Shown here in pieces: positions 5,914-14,208 of a stretch of DNA of 41,221 nt. The DNA comes from an uncultured Faecalicoccus sp. Its GTDB lineage: Bacteria > Bacillota_I > Bacilli_A > Erysipelotrichales > Erysipelotrichaceae. Below the pieces are notes generated by a model. That model saw only the letters and a list, made by a program, of their open reading frames with translations, was not told the DNA's origin and did not search any database. Where the stretch lies: the NCBI RefSeq assembly GCF_944325745.1, contig NZ_CALVBG010000004.1, positions 1-41,221 on the forward strand, given 5' to 3'. The translations under genes and the position numbers were made by a program. How positions within the stretch are numbered: the first letter of the stretch is position 1; each line of letters starts with the position of its first letter.

Positions 5914-7002
5914 ATGAAAATAGCATGTGTAACGGGAGGTACGGGAGGACATATCTATCCGGCATTGGCCTTGATGGAGCTGTTCAAAGAAAAGGACCCG
6001 TCCTGTGAAATTTTATTTATTGGAAACGATGATCGGATGGAAGCACAATTGATCCCCGAAAAGGGATATCCATTCGCATCGCTTCATACATCGGGTTTGG
6101 TTGGATCGCCTATTCGCAAGATGAAGGCGGTCGGTCAGCTCTTTTTTGCGTATCAAAAAAGTAAAAAGATCTTAAAGTCCTTTCAACCTGATCTTGTGAT
6201 CGGTTTTGGAGGTTATGTTTCTGCACCTGTCATTTTGGCAGGGCATGCGTTGGGAATCTGTACCGTGATCCACGAACAAAATTCAATCGTTGGGAAATCC
6301 AACAAGCTGGTCATGAAGAAGGTGGACCGCATCATTACGTGTTATGAAAAGTGTGCGGATGTTTTTCCAAAAGAAAAAACGGTCTTGTTGGGGAATCCGC
6401 GGGCGACGATTGCCAAAGAGGCAAAGTTGGATCGGGCATACTACGATACCCTTGGATTGGACCCGACGAAAAAAACGATCTTGATCATGATGGGCTCTTT
6501 AGGTTCCAGCAGTGTGAATCAGCTGATGAAGGATGCTTTGAAAGGGGTCACGGAAGATCTCCAGTTTCTTTATGTGTGCGGAAAAGATAATTTAAAAGAT
6601 GTTGCGTTATTTGACGGCATGGATCATGTTCATGTCGTAGGGTATGTGGATACATTAAAGATCTACGAAAAGATCGACGGGATGATCTGTCGGGCCGGGG
6701 CCACGACCTTGGCCGAAGTCACTGCTTTAGGGCTTCCTTCCATCTTGATCCCCAGTCCTTATGTAGCCAACAATCATCAGTTTTACAATGCCAGTGTATT
6801 AGTGGATCAAGGGGCGGCTTTGATGATCGAAGAAAAGGATCTCAATGCCGATTCTTTACACGAGGCGATCGTTGAGCTCTTTTTGGATGAACAGAAAATG
6901 GCGCAAGTCTGTGAGAATGCGTTACAGTTGGGAAAACCGAATGCAGCTTATGACATTATTGAGGAATGTCAACGATGTATCCAGCGCAAGAGGGGGAAAT
7001 AA
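5914..7002 (+). CDS. murG: UDP-GlcNAc:undecaprenyl-pyrophosphoryl-MurNAc-pentapeptide transferase
   Basis: A 362-aa GT28 glycosyltransferase, normal length. It adds GlcNAc to lipid I to make lipid II at the inner face of the membrane. Visible motifs are GGTGGHIYPALAL (residues 8-20), FGGYVSAP, IHEQNSIVGKSNK, GNPRAT, and the donor-binding RAGATTLAEVTALGLPSILI with SPYVANNHQ. It opens a murG-murB-divIB cluster in the order found in Bacillus. murB begins 1 nt after its stop, so translation is coupled. It has no recognisable ribosome-binding site, and its promoter sits almost on the start codon. Confidence 0.97.
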   Translation: MKIACVTGGTGGHIYPALALMELFKEKDPSCEILFIGNDDRMEAQLIPEKGYPFASLHTSGLVGSPIRKMKAVGQLFFAYQKSKKILKSFQPDLVIGFGGYVSAPVILAGHALGICTVIHEQNSIVGKSNKLVMKKVDRIITCYEKCADVFPKEKTVLLGNPRATIAKEAKLDRAYYDTLGLDPTKKTILIMMGSLGSSSVNQLMKDALKGVTEDLQFLYVCGKDNLKDVALFDGMDHVHVVGYVDTLKIYEKIDGMICRAGATTLAEVTALGLPSILIPSPYVANNHQFYNASVLVDQGAALMIEEKDLNADSLHEAIVELFLDEQKMAQVCENALQLGKPNAAYDIIEECQRCIQRKRGK

Positions 7003-7003
7003 G

Positions 7004-7900
7004 ATGACGATAAAAGAAAGATTGGAAGTTTACGGCACGATCTTGTGCGAAGAACCGATGAAGAAACATACGACCTACCGCATTGGCGGACCGGTCGATT
7101 ATTATATATATCCCAAAAATGAAGTGGCTCTGATGCGGATCTTACAGATCTTAAAAGAAGAAAACCTTCCCTATTATATTTTAGGAAGAGGATCGAATAT
7201 CTTATGTAGCGATGCTCCTTTTCATGGCGCCATCATCAACTTGGATCGAACATTAAATGATTTTTTCTTTGAGGATGACTTGTTGATTGCCCAGGCTGGA
7301 TGTTCTTTGATCAATTTATCCGTTGAGGCCATGAAACACTCTTTAAGCGGTTTGGAGTTTGCTTCCGGGATCCCAGGATCGATTGGAGGCGCTCTGTATA
7401 TGAATGCGGGGGCTTATAAATCGGACATGACCTCGATCTTGAAAGGGGTATTAGTACTGCATGATCAAAAGATCGAATGGATGGATCCTCAAGATCTGGA
7501 CTACAGCTATCGTCATTCTTTGTTTCAGAAAAACAAAGATTGGATCATTTTAGGGGGCTGTTTTCAGCTCCAGCCAGCGAGCCAAAAAGAAATCCGAGAA
7601 CTGATGGATTCTCGGCGGACAAGACGAATGGAGTCGCAGCCGTTGGAAATGCCTTGCGCGGGAAGCGTATTCCGTAATCCGGCATCGATCCCGGCTTGGA
7701 AATTAGTCGAACAGCTGGGACTTCGCGGGCATCAGATCGGCGGGGCGCAAGTGTCTTTGAAACATGCCAACTTTATTGTGAACGTTGATCAGAAAGCGAC
7801 ATGTCAGGATGTTTTGGATTTGATCCAATTGATCCAAACGCGGGCGAAACAAGAACATGATATCGATCTGATCACAGAAGTGGAGCGTCTGATTTGGTAG
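7004..7900 (+). CDS. murB: UDP-N-acetylenolpyruvoylglucosamine reductase
   Basis: A 298-aa FAD enzyme that reduces UDP-GlcNAc-enolpyruvate to UDP-MurNAc with NADPH, an early peptidoglycan step. The FAD-binding half shows YILGRGSNIL and FASGIPGSIGGALYMNAGAY. The C-terminal half shows the catalytic serine in CAGSVFRNP and the IGGAQVSLKHANFIVN signature. The start at 7004 has AGGGGGAA 5 nt upstream. It follows murG by 1 nt and its end overlaps the divIB start by 7 nt, so the three form one operon. Confidence 0.97.
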   Translation: MTIKERLEVYGTILCEEPMKKHTTYRIGGPVDYYIYPKNEVALMRILQILKEENLPYYILGRGSNILCSDAPFHGAIINLDRTLNDFFFEDDLLIAQAGCSLINLSVEAMKHSLSGLEFASGIPGSIGGALYMNAGAYKSDMTSILKGVLVLHDQKIEWMDPQDLDYSYRHSLFQKNKDWIILGGCFQLQPASQKEIRELMDSRRTRRMESQPLEMPCAGSVFRNPASIPAWKLVEQLGLRGHQIGGAQVSLKHANFIVNVDQKATCQDVLDLIQLIQTRAKQEHDIDLITEVERLIW

Positions 7901-8949
7901 ATCGATTAAAAAAACTAGATTTTCGTTTTAGTATCCGAACGACTTCCATCCTTTGCGTTCTTGTTTTTTGCATGTCTAGTTTTTTCGTGTATTTCTTTTC
8001 TGAAGATTCCAAGATCAAAGCTTTGGTCTGCACGGGCAATACTTTTTATTCGGATTCAGAGCTTTATCAAACCGCAAAAATTTCGACCCAGACAAGACCT
8101 TTGTTGACGCCAAAATTTATTTTGGAAGATCGTTTAGAAAGTCTTCCTTTGGTTCAAAGTGCTTCGGTCTATCAGGAAGGCAAGATCTTGAAGATCGAGA
8201 TCACTGAACAAACGGTGATCGGCTATTATGTCTCTGACAATAAGAATTACGCCCTGCCATTAAAAGGGGATCCGATCGAAATTAGCGAAGATCACTTAGA
8301 AGACATTGTGCATTTTCCGTTGATTGCCGGTTTCTCCAAAAAACAAAGAACAAATCTTCAAAAACAATTTCAGGAACATCAAGATGTTTTAGGCAAAGAG
8401 ATCATTGAGAAAATTGCTGAGATCGTTCCGTATGAATCCAGCTATGATGAAAACATGCTTCAGATCACGATGCAGGATGGAAACAAGGTATATACTTCGA
8501 TGAATTCTTTGTATATGCTTTCAAACTACACCAGCTTATTGTCCTCTTTACAAGGAAAGAGCGCTTGTCTTTTCTTGGATTCGGAAAATTCGGCGATCGA
8601 AAAAGTAAATTGTGATTCTTTTGATCTTTCGAAAAAGGAAGAGAAAAAAGAAGAAGAGAAAAAGGAAAAAGAACAACAAGAAGAAAAAGAAAAAACGGAA
8701 GCAGCGCCGGAAGAGGAAGAAACAGCTGAAGATCCAGAAAAAGAAGAGAATGTATCCGAAGAAGATGCATCTTCTGAAGATGAACAACAGCCAGAAGAGG
8801 ATTATTATTCTTCTACGGCGGACTGGGTCGTTGATGAAAATGCATTTGGAATGGAATATAGTGCAGCTCTCGATCTTTATTATGATTCGGGAACTTCCAC
8901 TTATTATCGCTGGAATGAGACGACCTTATCGTTTGATGTGGTAAATTAA
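7894..8949 (+). CDS. divIB: Cell division protein DivIB/FtsQ with unusual acidic C-terminal extension
   Basis: A 351-aa bitopic division protein that holds the FtsL-DivIC-FtsW machinery at the septum. A basic cytoplasmic start is followed by one membrane helix (17-36), a POTRA domain (about 40-110: IKALVCTGNTFYSDSELY, then LPLVQSASVYQEGKILKIEI) and the beta domain to about 240. After that comes a Lys/Glu-dominated low-complexity stretch (8629-8808, about 60 residues) and a Tyr/Trp-rich end (8809-8946) with ADWVVDENAFGMEY, LYYDSGTSTYYRW. The long extracellular extension is unusual. I chose the TTG at 7894, which overlaps murB and has GGAG 8 nt upstream; no better in-frame ATG exists. Confidence 0.9.
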   Translation: MVDRLKKLDFRFSIRTTSILCVLVFCMSSFFVYFFSEDSKIKALVCTGNTFYSDSELYQTAKISTQTRPLLTPKFILEDRLESLPLVQSASVYQEGKILKIEITEQTVIGYYVSDNKNYALPLKGDPIEISEDHLEDIVHFPLIAGFSKKQRTNLQKQFQEHQDVLGKEIIEKIAEIVPYESSYDENMLQITMQDGNKVYTSMNSLYMLSNYTSLLSSLQGKSACLFLDSENSAIEKVNCDSFDLSKKEEKKEEEKKEKEQQEEKEKTEAAPEEEETAEDPEKEENVSEEDASSEDEQQPEEDYYSSTADWVVDENAFGMEYSAALDLYYDSGTSTYYRWNETTLSFDVVN

Positions 8950-8961
8950 CAGGGAATAGAG

Positions 8962-8967
8962 TATAAT
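8962..8967 (+). promoter_or_regulatory. -10 box upstream of asp23-fakA
   Basis: TATAAT lies 26 nt before the asp23 start, with CAGGAGGT (8980-8987) as ribosome-binding site between them. No clear -35 is visible, as it would fall in the last codons of divIB. Confidence 0.6.
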
Positions 8968-8993
8968 TATTTGTACGAACAGGAGGTATTTTT

Positions 8994-9353
8994 ATGCCTA
9001 TTAATAAGTCAACAGAATACGGACAAATTTCCATTTCTTTGGATGCGATCGCATCTTTAGCAGGGGGTGCCATCACCGAAAGTTACGGTGTGATTGGAAT
9101 GACGAGTCAGAAGACGATTCGTGACGGATGGGCCGAACTCTTAAAGAAGGAAAACTATGCTCGCGGCGTTGTTGTAAGCCAAAAAGAAGAAGGATTGGTA
9201 CTGGATCTTTATATCATCGCTTTACAGGGAATTCGTTTAAGTGAAGTGGTAACAGAGGCCCAGAAACGAGTAAAATACGTCCTGGAAAAAACATTGGAAG
9301 TGAAATGCCTCGAAGTGAATATCTATGTTCAAGGCGTGCGTTTAGAGAAGTAG
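8994..9353 (+). CDS. asp23: Asp23/Gls24 family envelope stress protein (YloU type)
   Basis: A 119-aa cytoplasmic protein of the Asp23/YloU family. It opens with YGQISISLDAIASLAGGAITESYGVIGM and continues with GLVLDLYIIALQGIRLSEV and a final VEVNIYVQGVR-like strand, the alternating strand/helix pattern of the family. These proteins are membrane-peripheral through partners and linked to envelope stress; YloU is usually next to the DAK-type kinase gene. Here fakA begins 8 nt after the stop, the conserved arrangement. The start has an excellent AGGAGG site. Confidence 0.93.
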   Translation: MPINKSTEYGQISISLDAIASLAGGAITESYGVIGMTSQKTIRDGWAELLKKENYARGVVVSQKEEGLVLDLYIIALQGIRLSEVVTEAQKRVKYVLEKTLEVKCLEVNIYVQGVRLEK

Positions 9354-9361
9354 GTGTAACG

Positions 9362-10996
9362 ATGGAAAGTATCAACAGTGGATTGCTGAAGGATATGCTG
9401 AAGTCAGGAATGAATAACCTGGCCAATCATTCAGCGGAAATCGATGCGTTAAATGTGTTCCCAGTACCAGATGGAGATACGGGAACGAATATGAATCTGA
9501 CTTTCTCAAATGGAGTCAAAGATGCCTTAAAAGAAGATGCTTCTACGGTAGGGAAGATCTGCAAAACATTGTCTCGCGGTTTGTTGATGGGGGCTCGCGG
9601 AAACTCCGGGGTCATCACATCACAGATCTTTAGAGGATTTTACCAGGCCGTCGAAGATCTGGAAGAGATCGATGCGATGCAGCTGGCCAATGCCTTGGTC
9701 AATGGATCCCGTGTGGCTTATCGCGCCGTTATGCGTCCGGTAGAAGGAACGATCTTGACCGTTGTCCGCGAAGCGGCTGACTATACTTATGCATACACTG
9801 TGACCGAAGAGATCGAAGATTGTGTAGCGGTCATGCAGAAGATGGTTGACGAAGCCAACGAATCGTTATTGAGAACACCGGAGCTGCTGCCTGTTTTAGA
9901 GGAAGTCGGCGTGGTCGATAGTGGTGGAAAAGGTCTCTGCGTGATCCTTGAAGGGTTCTTGTCGGCTTTAAAGGGCGAAGTCATTGAACTGAGCGAGAGC
10001 ACATCGAATGTAGATGCTTCTCAAACGCGCGTGGAAGGACAGGAAGAAGAATACGGATTCTGTACGGAATTTATCTTGCGTTTGAATGAAAACGGAATGC
10101 GGCATTTCTCAGAAGAACAATTTAGAGAAGAACTGGCAACGATTGGAAATTCGATCGTTTGTGTCCAAGATGAAGATCTGGTAAAAGTACACGTTCATAC
10201 TTTAGAACCTAAGACAGCAATCAAAATGGGAAAAAGACAAGGCCGTTTTGTGAAGTTAAAAGTGGAAAACATGCAGGAACAGCATGACAATATCTTGGAA
10301 AAAGAAGAAAGCCAGGAAGAATCAGTTCCGCAAGAACACAAAAAATATGCGATCATCACAGTGGCTCCCGGAGCTGGCGTAGATGCGATGTTCAAAGAAC
10401 TGCGTGCCGATATCGTGATTGGCGGCGGCCAGACGATGAATCCAAGTACGGAAGACTTTGTCGGTGCCATCTCAAAACTCAATGCCGATCATATTTTGAT
10501 CCTGCCGAATAACTCCAACATTGTGCTGGCGGCACAACAGGCACAACAAGTTTGCGAAGATCAAGATATCCATGTATTGCCAACGAAAACGATCCCGCAA
10601 GGACTCAGCGCTTGCGTGATGTTCAATCCGGAAGTCGAATTAGAAGAAAATCTGGAAGAGATGCAGGAAGCGATCAATCATGTTAAATCCGGAGAAGTCA
10701 CTTATGCGATCAAGGATACGACTTATGAAGGATTGGAAATCAAAAAAGATGAATACATGGGAATCTTTGGAAAAGACATCGTTGTTTCTTGTCCGGATTG
10801 CTTAGAAGCGACGAAACGTTTAGTGGATCAGATGTTAGATGAGGATAGTGAACTTGTCACTTTGATCTATGGACAAGATTCCAATGAAGAACAGGCACAG
10901 GTAATTGCCGATTATATTGAAGAAATCAGCGAAGCGGAAGTGGAAATCTATGCCGGAAAACAGCCTGTTTACTCATTTATTCTGGGAGTTGAATAA
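9362..10996 (+). CDS. fakA: Fatty acid kinase subunit FakA (DAK/YloV family)
   Basis: A 544-aa protein of normal length for FakA/YloV. FakA phosphorylates fatty acids carried by the FakB binding protein, feeding exogenous fatty acids into phospholipid synthesis. The N-terminal DhaL-type ATP-binding domain shows NVFPVPDGDTGTNMNLTF (about 31-48), whose Asp residues bind Mg-ATP, and GARGNSGVITSQIFRGF (about 79-95). The central part carries VVDSGGKGL and HVHT, and the C-terminal domain shows GGGQTMNPSTEDF and LPNNSNI. The start at 9362 follows asp23 by 8 nt with AAGTAGGTG upstream; an earlier in-frame ATG at 9305 lies inside asp23. No fakB is in the window. Confidence 0.93.
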   Translation: MESINSGLLKDMLKSGMNNLANHSAEIDALNVFPVPDGDTGTNMNLTFSNGVKDALKEDASTVGKICKTLSRGLLMGARGNSGVITSQIFRGFYQAVEDLEEIDAMQLANALVNGSRVAYRAVMRPVEGTILTVVREAADYTYAYTVTEEIEDCVAVMQKMVDEANESLLRTPELLPVLEEVGVVDSGGKGLCVILEGFLSALKGEVIELSESTSNVDASQTRVEGQEEEYGFCTEFILRLNENGMRHFSEEQFREELATIGNSIVCVQDEDLVKVHVHTLEPKTAIKMGKRQGRFVKLKVENMQEQHDNILEKEESQEESVPQEHKKYAIITVAPGAGVDAMFKELRADIVIGGGQTMNPSTEDFVGAISKLNADHILILPNNSNIVLAAQQAQQVCEDQDIHVLPTKTIPQGLSACVMFNPEVELEENLEEMQEAINHVKSGEVTYAIKDTTYEGLEIKKDEYMGIFGKDIVVSCPDCLEATKRLVDQMLDEDSELVTLIYGQDSNEEQAQVIADYIEEISEAEVEIYAGKQPVYSFILGVE

Positions 10997-11000
10997 AATT

Positions 11001-11026
11001 AGTGCCTGAGAGATCGGGCACTTTCT
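11001..11026 (+). terminator. Terminator of asp23-fakA
   Basis: AGTGCCTGA (11001-11009) pairs with TCGGGCACT (11014-11022) through one G-T wobble, closed by a GAGA loop of the GNRA type. The T-tract is short (TTTCT). Confidence 0.7.
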
Positions 11027-11051
11027 ATGTTTTTAGGAGTTTTATAGTTTT

Positions 11052-11783
11052 ATGATTTATTTGACAAGTGATACGCATCGTGAGATCGATATTCATAAGA
11101 TCAACCCGGATGAATTTAAAGCGGGGTTACAAATGAATCGCGATGATTATTTGATCATCTGTGGGGATTTCGGATGCATTTGGGATGGCGCCAGCGGGGA
11201 TCGTTTCTGGCTTAATTGGTTGGAAACGCTTCCTTGGACGACGTTATTCATTGACGGCAATCATGAAAATTTTGATGTCTTGAAGTCGTATCCCGAAGAA
11301 GAATGGAATGGCGGGAAAGTGCACCGGATCCGAGAAAATATCTATCATCTTCAGCGCGGAGAGATCTTCCAGCTGCAGGGGAAAACATTTTTCGCCTTTG
11401 GCGGAGGATATTCTCATGACCGGATCTACCGCACAGAACATGAAAACTGGTGGACAGATGAGATCTGCAACCAAAAAGAATGTCAAAACGCATTCAATAA
11501 TTTAGAACGCGTTGACTGGAAGGTGGATTATGTTCTCAGTCATGATGTATTCGCCTCACATCCTTTTTCCCAAAGATATCCTGTCTCTTTGGAAGGATAT
11601 CCGGAGGATGCGGTGGAACTGCATGGCTTCTTAGATGAGATCGAGAAAAAATTAGAGTACCAGATTTGGTTTCACGGACATTATCATGAGGACCATGTAG
11701 TCTGGACCCCTGACCAAAGACCGGTTGTCAGTTTATTTGACCGAGTCGTGGAATTAGACCAAATCAAAACGGACCTTCAATAA
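11052..11783 (+). CDS. Calcineurin-like metallophosphoesterase
   Basis: A 243-aa cytoplasmic protein with the dimetal phosphoesterase motifs in order: SDTH (residues 6-9, Asp and His ligands), CGDFG (Asp), DGNHENFD (Asn and His), FGGGYSHD, a Leu-Ser-His-Asp block (VLSHDVF), and WFHGHYHED (GHxH ligands). The substrate cannot be read from the sequence; relatives hydrolyse phosphomono- or diesters. AGGAG at 11035-11039 is rather far (12 nt) from the ATG. It is a single gene between two terminators. Confidence 0.92.
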   Translation: MIYLTSDTHREIDIHKINPDEFKAGLQMNRDDYLIICGDFGCIWDGASGDRFWLNWLETLPWTTLFIDGNHENFDVLKSYPEEEWNGGKVHRIRENIYHLQRGEIFQLQGKTFFAFGGGYSHDRIYRTEHENWWTDEICNQKECQNAFNNLERVDWKVDYVLSHDVFASHPFSQRYPVSLEGYPEDAVELHGFLDEIEKKLEYQIWFHGHYHEDHVVWTPDQRPVVSLFDRVVELDQIKTDLQ

Positions 11784-11800
11784 AGAAGATCCGTTTTTTT
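11766..11800. terminator. Bidirectional terminator between the phosphoesterase and ldh
   Basis: AAAACGGA (11766-11773) pairs with TCCGTTTT (11790-11797), with a partly paired CTTC...GAAG interior. The stop codon of the phosphoesterase lies inside the hairpin and the ldh stop lies in the distal T-run. Confidence 0.85.
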
Positions 11801-12761
11801 ATAGGATATCGTCGAGATTGTCTTCGATCGTTTTTCGCAATGTATCAAAAGAATTGTTGAAACGCTGCTGGTCGTTTTCATTGAGCGGTAATTTTACGAT
11901 CTGTTCCACTCCGTTGGATCCTACGACGCTTGGAGTTCCAATGAAATAGCCTTCACGGCCATATTCTCCATTTTGATAGCTGGATACCGGAAGAATGGCT
12001 CTTTCATTGTTTAAGATACAGGAAACGATTCGTTTTAGCGCAAGACCGATTCCATAATAAGTGGCTCGTTTGAGATCGATGATCTTATAGGCTTTATCAC
12101 GAACATCGATATAAATGTTTTGGAGCTCGCTGAGATCAATATCATTTTCATCCAGATACTCTAATAAGTTCTTGGCTCCAATGTAAGAATGGATCCATGG
12201 GACGAAGCTGGAATCTCCGTGTTCTCCCATGATATACGCGTGGATGTTGGAATCCGCAAATCCCAAACGTTCGCTCAAAGCGTGACGTAAACGGGCGGTG
12301 TCCAGTACTGTTCCCGAACCGATCACATGATTCTTTGGAAGACCACTTGTTTTCCAGGCGACATAGGTCATGATATCGACGGGATTATTGGCAACGACCA
12401 AGAGACCGTTAAAATGATTTTTCTTTAATTCTTCACAGACGCCTTTTGTAATGTTGGCATTGATCTTAACCAGATCCAGACGCGATTGTCCTGGTTTCTG
12501 GGCCGCTCCTGCAGTCAAGACAACAATGTTGGTGTCTGCCGCATCCGCATAGGAACCCGCTGTGATCTTCATTTTTGTGTTTGCGTAAAGAAGACCATCG
12601 CTTAAGTCCATCTGTTCGCCTTTGGCTTTATCGGCATTCACATCAACCAAGACAAGTTCGTCGATTCCTTTTTCCGATAAAAGAGAATAGGCAAAACTCA
12701 TGCCGACAAAACCGGTACCCACCAACATGATTTTTCTTTTTTGGATTTTTTCCTGATTCAT
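11799..12761 (-). CDS. ldh: L-lactate dehydrogenase
   Basis: A 320-aa NAD-dependent dehydrogenase that reduces pyruvate to L-lactate and recycles NADH during fermentation. It shows the Rossmann motif VGTGFVGMSFAYSL (15-28), the specificity loop TAGAAQKPGQSRLDL with Gln (lactate, where malate dehydrogenases have Arg) and the catalytic Arg, NPVDIMTYVAWK, and the active-site GEHGDSS. The start at 12761 is preceded by GGAGGT 8 nt upstream; an upstream in-frame ATG at 12824 would lie ahead of the promoter. It is transcribed as a single gene. Confidence 0.96.
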   Translation of the reverse strand: MNQEKIQKRKIMLVGTGFVGMSFAYSLLSEKGIDELVLVDVNADKAKGEQMDLSDGLLYANTKMKITAGSYADAADTNIVVLTAGAAQKPGQSRLDLVKINANITKGVCEELKKNHFNGLLVVANNPVDIMTYVAWKTSGLPKNHVIGSGTVLDTARLRHALSERLGFADSNIHAYIMGEHGDSSFVPWIHSYIGAKNLLEYLDENDIDLSELQNIYIDVRDKAYKIIDLKRATYYGIGLALKRIVSCILNNERAILPVSSYQNGEYGREGYFIGTPSVVGSNGVEQIVKLPLNENDQQRFNNSFDTLRKTIEDNLDDIL

Positions 12762-12795
12762 TATTTGAGTACCTCCTATAATTACTTCTATCCCC

Positions 12796-12824
12796 ATTAT
12801 AGTGCATTTATATGGGCAAAACAA
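12796..12824 (-). promoter_or_regulatory. Promoter of ldh
   Basis: On the minus strand TTGTTT (12824-12819), 17-bp spacer, TATAAT (12801-12796). The predicted start near 12789 gives a leader of about 28 nt. Confidence 0.7.
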
Positions 12825-12834
12825 ACCAGATGCA

Positions 12835-12861
12835 CAAAAAAAAGAGATCCGAAGATCTCTT
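12835..12861 (-). terminator. Terminator of htrA
   Basis: On the minus strand AAGAGATC-TTCG-GATCTCTT is a perfect stem with a UUCG loop, then a T-run of eight. The TAA stop of htrA overlaps the base of the stem. Confidence 0.9.
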
Positions 12862-13987
12862 AAGCAGACTGTTGTCCCAGGGTGATCGTAACGGTCTTGG
12901 TTTGACCGTCCCGTTCAATGACCATTTCGACTTGATCGCCGATTTTGTGTTCTCTTAAAATAGCTTTGACTTCTGCGGAAGTGCTGACTTCTTCACCGCC
13001 AAAGGAAAGAATGCGATCGCCTTTTTGAAGTCCGGCTTTATCGCCGGCTCCTCCTTGAACGACCTGGACAATATAGACACCATCTTGCATCTCGCTATTG
13101 CCGAAGCTTTGACTGGAAGAGTAATCGTATAAAGAGACATTCAATGCCGGGCGGCTGGTTACCGAACCGTTTTCAATCAGCTCGTTGATGATATCCAAAG
13201 CACCGTTGATCGGAATCGCAAAGCCGAGACCTTCAATTCCTGTTTGACTTTCTTTGGCGTTGACGATACCAATCAGATTGCCGTTGGCATCAAAGAGTCC
13301 TCCGCCGGAATTTCCCGGGTTGATAGCGGCATCGGTCTGTAATAATGTCATGGTTTCGTTTTCGACCGTGATCTCACGATCCAAAGCCGAGATGATTCCG
13401 GTTGTTACAGTGCCACCCAGTTCGCCTAGAGGATTTCCGATCGCAATGGCGGCATCACCCACTTGAAGACTGTCGCTGTCGCCGATCGTTGCCGGAACAA
13501 GATCTTTGGCATCGATCTTGATCACAGCCAGATCTGTTTGACTGTCTGTGCCAATCAGTTGAGCGTTATATTGATCGCCGCTTGCCAGAGTCACAGTAAT
13601 GGAAGTAGCGCCTTCAATGACGTGGTTGTTGGTGATGATATATCCATCTTCGCTGAAGATGACCCCGCTGCCGGCTCCTTGTTGGATGTATTGACCGAAG
13701 ATGCTGTTTCCGCTGGAAACGGATTCTGTGGTGATCTCTACAACGCTGGGACCGCACTTGCTGGCGATATCACTGACATCGCGGATCACGGATCCGGAAG
13801 TTGAATTGCCGGATTGCTGGTTGATCGTGATGCCAGAAGAAGACCCGATGTTGTTGGCTAAATAGGATCCGCCAAAACCGGCCAACCCGCAAAGCAAGAT
13901 CACGCCGATTCGAGCTCCCATCACTTTATTGAACTGCGCTTTTTTCTTCGGTTGAAATTCAGGTGGAATGTTTTGATTTTGATTCAT
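12860..13987 (-). CDS. htrA: HtrA/DegP-like serine protease with PDZ domain
   Basis: A 375-aa membrane-anchored S1C protease that degrades misfolded extracytoplasmic proteins. It has a short cytoplasmic tail, one membrane helix (23-44), a Ser-rich linker, the trypsin-like domain with the triad His122 (TNNHVIEGA), Asp152 (SQTDLAVI) and Ser227 (INPGNSGGGL), and one C-terminal PDZ domain (about 285-370) with GDKAGLQKGDRILSFGGEEV. The start at 13987 has AAAGGAGGC upstream; an in-frame ATG at 14011 precedes that site and is less likely. A -10-like TATACT lies at 14050-14055 on the minus strand. It is transcribed alone. Confidence 0.95.
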   Translation of the reverse strand: MNQNQNIPPEFQPKKKAQFNKVMGARIGVILLCGLAGFGGSYLANNIGSSSGITINQQSGNSTSGSVIRDVSDIASKCGPSVVEITTESVSSGNSIFGQYIQQGAGSGVIFSEDGYIITNNHVIEGATSITVTLASGDQYNAQLIGTDSQTDLAVIKIDAKDLVPATIGDSDSLQVGDAAIAIGNPLGELGGTVTTGIISALDREITVENETMTLLQTDAAINPGNSGGGLFDANGNLIGIVNAKESQTGIEGLGFAIPINGALDIINELIENGSVTSRPALNVSLYDYSSSQSFGNSEMQDGVYIVQVVQGGAGDKAGLQKGDRILSFGGEEVSTSAEVKAILREHKIGDQVEMVIERDGQTKTVTITLGQQSA

Positions 13988-14172
13988 AAGTAAGCCTCCT
14001 TTATATATCAAAAGGACCTAAACTAATTCCTTTTTCTCTTTATGGAGGTAGTATACAACTGAAATATGTCAAAAAACAAATGAGAAACATGTGAAATTTT
14101 AAGAATCTTGCACAAAAAAATCAAAAAAATGTGAAAAGTTTAGACATTTTCTGTTTTGGGCCGGTTTAAAAG

Positions 14173-14202
14173 TGTTATACTTAAAAAGTAGTACAAGGAG
14201 GA
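14173..14202 (+). promoter_or_regulatory. Extended -10 promoter and ribosome-binding site of the H1-tailed gene
   Basis: TGT-TATACT (14173-14181) is an extended -10; no clear -35 is seen. CAAGGAGG (14195-14202) lies 6 nt before the ATG. Confidence 0.65.
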
Positions 14203-14208
14203 TCTGAT

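Noticed and set aside
8465-8944. Several long frames on both strands across the acidic arm of DivIB
   Set aside because: GAA/AAG-rich coding DNA opens all frames; none has a start signal, and the DivIB frame continues through.
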